Positions 61,354-64,000 of a stretch of DNA of 64,000 nt are shown here, in pieces (the stretch's first letter is position 1; every line of letters starts with the position of its first letter). Origin of the DNA: Cellulosimicrobium cellulans. Its GTDB lineage: Bacteria > Actinomycetota > Actinomycetes > Actinomycetales > Cellulomonadaceae. The notes below the pieces were generated by a model that saw only the letters and a program-made list of their open reading frames with translations, was not told the DNA's origin and did not search any database. Where the stretch lies: contig NZ_VEGH01000001.1 in assembly GCF_007679345.1 (NCBI RefSeq), positions 310,001 to 374,000 on the forward strand, given 5' to 3'. Both the position numbers and the translations under genes were made by a program.

Positions 61354-62475
61354 TCAGTGGGCCGCGGGACCCACCGGCTCCTGCTCCCGGTCCTGGACGC
61401 CGAGCCGCGGGCGGGCCCAGCAGTCCCCGCACTCGACGGTCCGGCTGCCGTCCTCGGCGTGGTGCACCGTCCACCGGTCGCCCCGGTCGACGCGCCCGCC
61501 GCACACGTCGCACGCGGCGCGCCGCCGGTTCAGGGCCAGCAGCAGCCAGCCGGCCAGCAGCAGGCCGAGCAGCAGCAGGACCGCGCCGAGCAGGTGGGAC
61601 CCGGTGACGGCGAGGCCGCCGTCGGGGCCGGGCTCCTCGGGGTCGACCGGCTCCGGCGGGACGGGAGCCGGGTCCACGCCGGTCTCGCCCTGGAGGTGCG
61701 CCAGGACGCGGAAGTGCAGCGTCGTCGAGTCGTCGCCACCGCGGTGGCCGGTCTCGGACGCCGGCATGGTGAATCCGACCGTGACGGGCACGGTGCCGCC
61801 CTCGGGGACCCGCACCTCGGCGATCGTCGGCTGCTTCTCGGAGTGCAGCACCGCGAACTGCTCGGAGCCCTCGACGCCGGCGACGTCCCAGTGCAGGTCG
61901 ATCGCCTCGCCCAGCCCGGGGTTCGGCGAGCCGGCGGGGACCGTCTCGTCGAGCAGCAGGTCGACCGAGAGGACCGCGTCCTCCGGGCCCGCGTTGCGCA
62001 GCGTCAGGGTGCGCTCGACGCGGTCGCCGGGCGAGGCGACCCGGTCGCCGACGAAGTCCGCCTCGACCGTGGTGTACCGCTGGCCGGACCAGTCGAGGTG
62101 CACGGTCGGGCCGTCCCACTCGCCGACGACGGCGCCCTCGACGACCGTGCCGTCCAGGTCCGTCGCGCCGCCGGCCGTGCCGTCTCCGGCGGCAGCGGCC
62201 GACCCGGTGCCGGCGGCGCCGCCCGCTCCTCCGGACGAACCGGAGGAGCCGGGACCGCCGACGGGGCCGGAGCCGGTGGTCGTGGGCAGGCGCTCGCCGG
62301 TGATCGGCGTGAGGCCCGCCGCCGTCAGCGCGCCCGCGCCCGTCAGCAGCAGCACGAGCGCCAGGATCCAGGCGAGCGTGCGCCCGCGCTGGGACAGGCC
62401 GCCCCCGTCGACGCGGAGCACCTGGGGCTGCGCCCCGGGGCCGGCCGGGAGGAGCACGGTACGGGAGGACATCAC
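61354..62475 (-). CDS. Membrane protein with LAVTG-like motif and a cytosolic zinc-ribbon-like tail
   Basis: 373 residues. An N-terminal membrane segment (about 33-55), a Gly/Ser/Ala linker and an extracytoplasmic beta domain (about 115-265; VERTLTLRNAGPEDAVLSVD) are followed by LAVTG at 288-292, a membrane helix (about 295-317) and a 50-residue cytosolic tail. The tail holds two CxxC pairs, CDVC and CGDC, spaced like a zinc ribbon. True sortase substrates end soon after the helix with a few Arg or Lys, so processing by sortase is uncertain. Its ATG overlaps the sipW stop (ATGA). Confidence 0.8.
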   Translation of the reverse strand: MMSSRTVLLPAGPGAQPQVLRVDGGGLSQRGRTLAWILALVLLLTGAGALTAAGLTPITGERLPTTTGSGPVGGPGSSGSSGGAGGAAGTGSAAAAGDGTAGGATDLDGTVVEGAVVGEWDGPTVHLDWSGQRYTTVEADFVGDRVASPGDRVERTLTLRNAGPEDAVLSVDLLLDETVPAGSPNPGLGEAIDLHWDVAGVEGSEQFAVLHSEKQPTIAEVRVPEGGTVPVTVGFTMPASETGHRGGDDSTTLHFRVLAHLQGETGVDPAPVPPEPVDPEEPGPDGGLAVTGSHLLGAVLLLLGLLLAGWLLLALNRRRAACDVCGGRVDRGDRWTVHHAEDGSRTVECGDCWARPRLGVQDREQEPVGPAAH

Positions 62476-63455
62476 GTCTCGATTCGGTCGAGCGGCTGTG
62501 CGGGAAGGGGCGCCAGCACGGCGACCGGTGCCGTAGGCGGCTGCGGGTCGTGCTCGGGCTCGGCGGCGAGGTCCAGGTCGCGACCGAGGTCGCGCAGGGC
62601 GGGGTCGAGGTCGCGGTGCAGGTCGCGCTCGAACCAGGCGGGGCCGGCGTGCAGCCGGGCCAGCTCCAGCTCGCGCTCGCGGAGCTCCAGCTCGCGCTCA
62701 CGCAGGTCGAGGTCGCGCTCCCGCAGCGCGCGCTCGTGGGCCAGGTCCTCGGCGTCGAGGGCCGGCGCGACGGAGGCGGGCGCGGCGAGGGCGGGCGCGG
62801 AGGGCGCCGGCGCAGCGTCGACGGGAACCCCGCCGAGGCCCGCCGGCCCGTCGGCGCCGCCGGGCGCCGCGTAGACCCGGGTGCGGGGCTTGCGCATGCT
62901 GGACGCGATGCCGAGGGCGACCAGGGCCAGCGCGGCGACGACGATCACCGTCTGCACGTTGTCGCCGACCCACTGCCGGGCCCAGCCGAGCTTCGGCACG
63001 CCGTACTGGAAGACGCCGCGGACCTGCTCCGGGGACACCGGGTCGTCGACCGCGGAGTTCGCGTCGCCCTGGGTGACGAGCCGGCAGGAGGTGCCGTCGT
63101 CGAAGGTGCCGATGGTCTTGCCGATCACCCGGTGGCTGATCAGCGCCGGGTCGTTCGGCTCGGGGAAGAACGTGACGATCTCGCCGACGCCGACCTCGGC
63201 GCAGACCTCGGCGGCGTCGATGCCCTTGACGACGATGACGTCGCCGGGCGCGAAGGTGGGCTCCATGGAGCCGGTGAGCACGGTGAGCGAGGCGCCGCCG
63301 GACAGCCGGGGCACCACGGCCAGCGCGAGGACCAGGCCGATCAGCACCAGCGCCAGGGCCGTGCCGACCGCGTGGCCGGCGATCCGCCACGGCGAGTCGT
63401 ACCAGGCTCCGGAGACCCGCACCGGGCGGCTCTTCCTGCTGACGCGCGTGCCCAT
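62472..63455 (-). CDS. sipW: SipW-type (Ser-His) signal peptidase I with long coiled-coil C-terminal extension
   Basis: 327 residues. The N-terminal helix (about 33-50) is followed by the catalytic serine S63 in LTGSMEPTFAPGDVIVV and H108 in LISHRVIG, with histidine in place of the bacterial lysine as in SipW and the ER enzyme. GDANSAVDDPV (near 130-140) and a second helix (about 168-186) complete the core. Typical SipW proteins stop here; this one has another 140 residues, Ala/Pro-rich and then a highly charged heptad segment (about 239-272, RERELEL repeats). GAGGAG precedes the ATG. It probably cleaves the TasA/camelysin-like protein upstream. Confidence 0.9.
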   Translation of the reverse strand: MGTRVSRKSRPVRVSGAWYDSPWRIAGHAVGTALALVLIGLVLALAVVPRLSGGASLTVLTGSMEPTFAPGDVIVVKGIDAAEVCAEVGVGEIVTFFPEPNDPALISHRVIGKTIGTFDDGTSCRLVTQGDANSAVDDPVSPEQVRGVFQYGVPKLGWARQWVGDNVQTVIVVAALALVALGIASSMRKPRTRVYAAPGGADGPAGLGGVPVDAAPAPSAPALAAPASVAPALDAEDLAHERALRERDLDLRERELELRERELELARLHAGPAWFERDLHRDLDPALRDLGRDLDLAAEPEHDPQPPTAPVAVLAPLPAQPLDRIET

Positions 63456-63592
63456 CCGGCGGCTCCTCCTGGCTCGTGCTGCGGTCGGTCGGTCGGGGTC
63501 GTGCGGCGGGCGCGTGGCCCGGGTGGCGCGCGAGCGCCGGGACCGGCCGCGCCGCGACCCCGGGAGGAGCCGCGGCGCGGTCGGCGGTGGCG

Positions 63593-64000
63593 TCAGTCCT
63601 GCGGGAGGAACTGCGCGCCGGTGTCGCGGACCTGGTTGAGCGACAGGGTCAGGTTGGACAGCGAGTCGGTCACGGTGACCTCCTCGCGGTCCGGGGTCTC
63701 GGCGTCGAACGCGCCGTAGACGACGACCGAGATCTCCTGCGTGGTGTCCTCCATCTGGAGGACCAGGTTGCCGTCGGCGTCGGGCAGACCCGCGTCCTGG
63801 CCGTCGCGCGGGGCGGCGAGGTACATGAGCGCGGTCTCGCCGTCCGTCGGGAGCTCGGCCTCCGCGGCGAGCAGCTCGCCGCCGAGGTAGACCTCGTACG
63901 TCCAGTCCATGCGCTCGTTGACCAGCGAGTTCTCGCCGAAGCCGTCCAGGACCAGCTGGCCGACCAGGTTGTCGCCCTCGAGGGTGGCCTCGGCGGAGAA
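63593..64000 (-). CDS. TasA/camelysin-like exported protein (partial; runs off the right edge)
   Basis: The last 135 residues are visible in an uninterrupted frame to the edge. They begin FSAEATLEGDNLVGQLVLDG and include DWTYEVYLGGELL and GNLVLQMEDTTQEISVVVYG, and they end with LSLNQVRDTGAQFLPQD. This beta-rich pattern with a conserved NLxLSLNQVRD-type end fits the SipW-processed TasA/camelysin class (alternate-signal exported proteins). The N-terminus with the SipW-type signal peptide is outside the window. It lies 137 bases upstream of the sipW gene on the same strand. Confidence 0.7.
   Translation of the reverse strand, partial: FSAEATLEGDNLVGQLVLDGFGENSLVNERMDWTYEVYLGGELLAAEAELPTDGETALMYLAAPRDGQDAGLPDADGNLVLQMEDTTQEISVVVYGAFDAETPDREEVTVTDSLSNLTLSLNQVRDTGAQFLPQD

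Noticed and set aside
1-64000. Transposase, integrase, phage, tRNA or rRNA genes
   Set aside because: I looked for their typical motifs and structures in intergenic regions and found none.

Overview
The window is very GC-rich DNA with G or C at almost every third codon position, tightly packed genes and many four-base ATGA/GTGA stop-start overlaps. Together with leaderless TANNNT promoters, LAxTG (class E) sortase signals, LacI-controlled glycosidase loci and actinobacterial families (DUF5997, DUF6480, HtaA), this points to a high-GC actinobacterium, most likely Cellulomonadaceae (Cellulomonas or a close relative). The genus is inference. I see no rRNA, tRNA, insertion sequence, prophage or CRISPR array; this is ordinary chromosome with several accessory-type loci.

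Layout. 1-9171: a minus-strand heme/iron acquisition run (hmuT, hmuU, hmuV, a small exported protein, an HtaA surface protein, then an ABC exporter-type pair) behind a DtxR/IdeR-type iron box. 9233-14127: a membrane protein, a divergent DUF5997 / LysR-effector-domain pair, a sirtuin, and a PadR-MFS drug-efflux cassette with a perfect operator. 14168-25173: a cation diffusion facilitator coupled to a miniature solute-binding lipoprotein, a 1744-residue LAVTG surface protein, a large MalT-type LuxR regulator and an MFS transporter. 25242-34183: a LacI regulator with a GH2 glycosidase, a membrane protein, a two-component system, and a TetR-MMPL cassette with two tandem operators. 34309-41811: a ClC channel and an arabinoside-type locus (GH127, two sugar ABC permeases, binding protein, divergent LacI).

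41852-45695: an ascorbate-type PTS (IIC, IIB, IIA) with a UPF0309-like SIS protein and a GntR/UTRA regulator whose probable operator GGTCTATACC sits just after the PTS -10. 45796-52987: GAF protein, small proteins, YhcG-type nuclease, AI-2E-type permease, DsbA-like lipoprotein, chemoreceptor and a 39-residue membrane peptide. 53446-61257: WbsX/GH99-like protein, SGNH hydrolase with TetR, HAD phosphatase, small proteins, acyltransferase and a second DHA2-type MFS. 61354-64000: a SipW-type signal peptidase with an unusual charged coiled-coil tail, an LAVTG-like membrane protein ending in a zinc-ribbon-like tail, and the C-terminal part of a TasA/camelysin-like exported protein cut by the window edge.

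The most promising under-described items are the SipW module at the right edge, the apparent neocarzinostatin-like domains in the heme surface proteins, the CDF/mini-binding-protein pair, and three kinds of long intergenic palindrome, one of them present twice.
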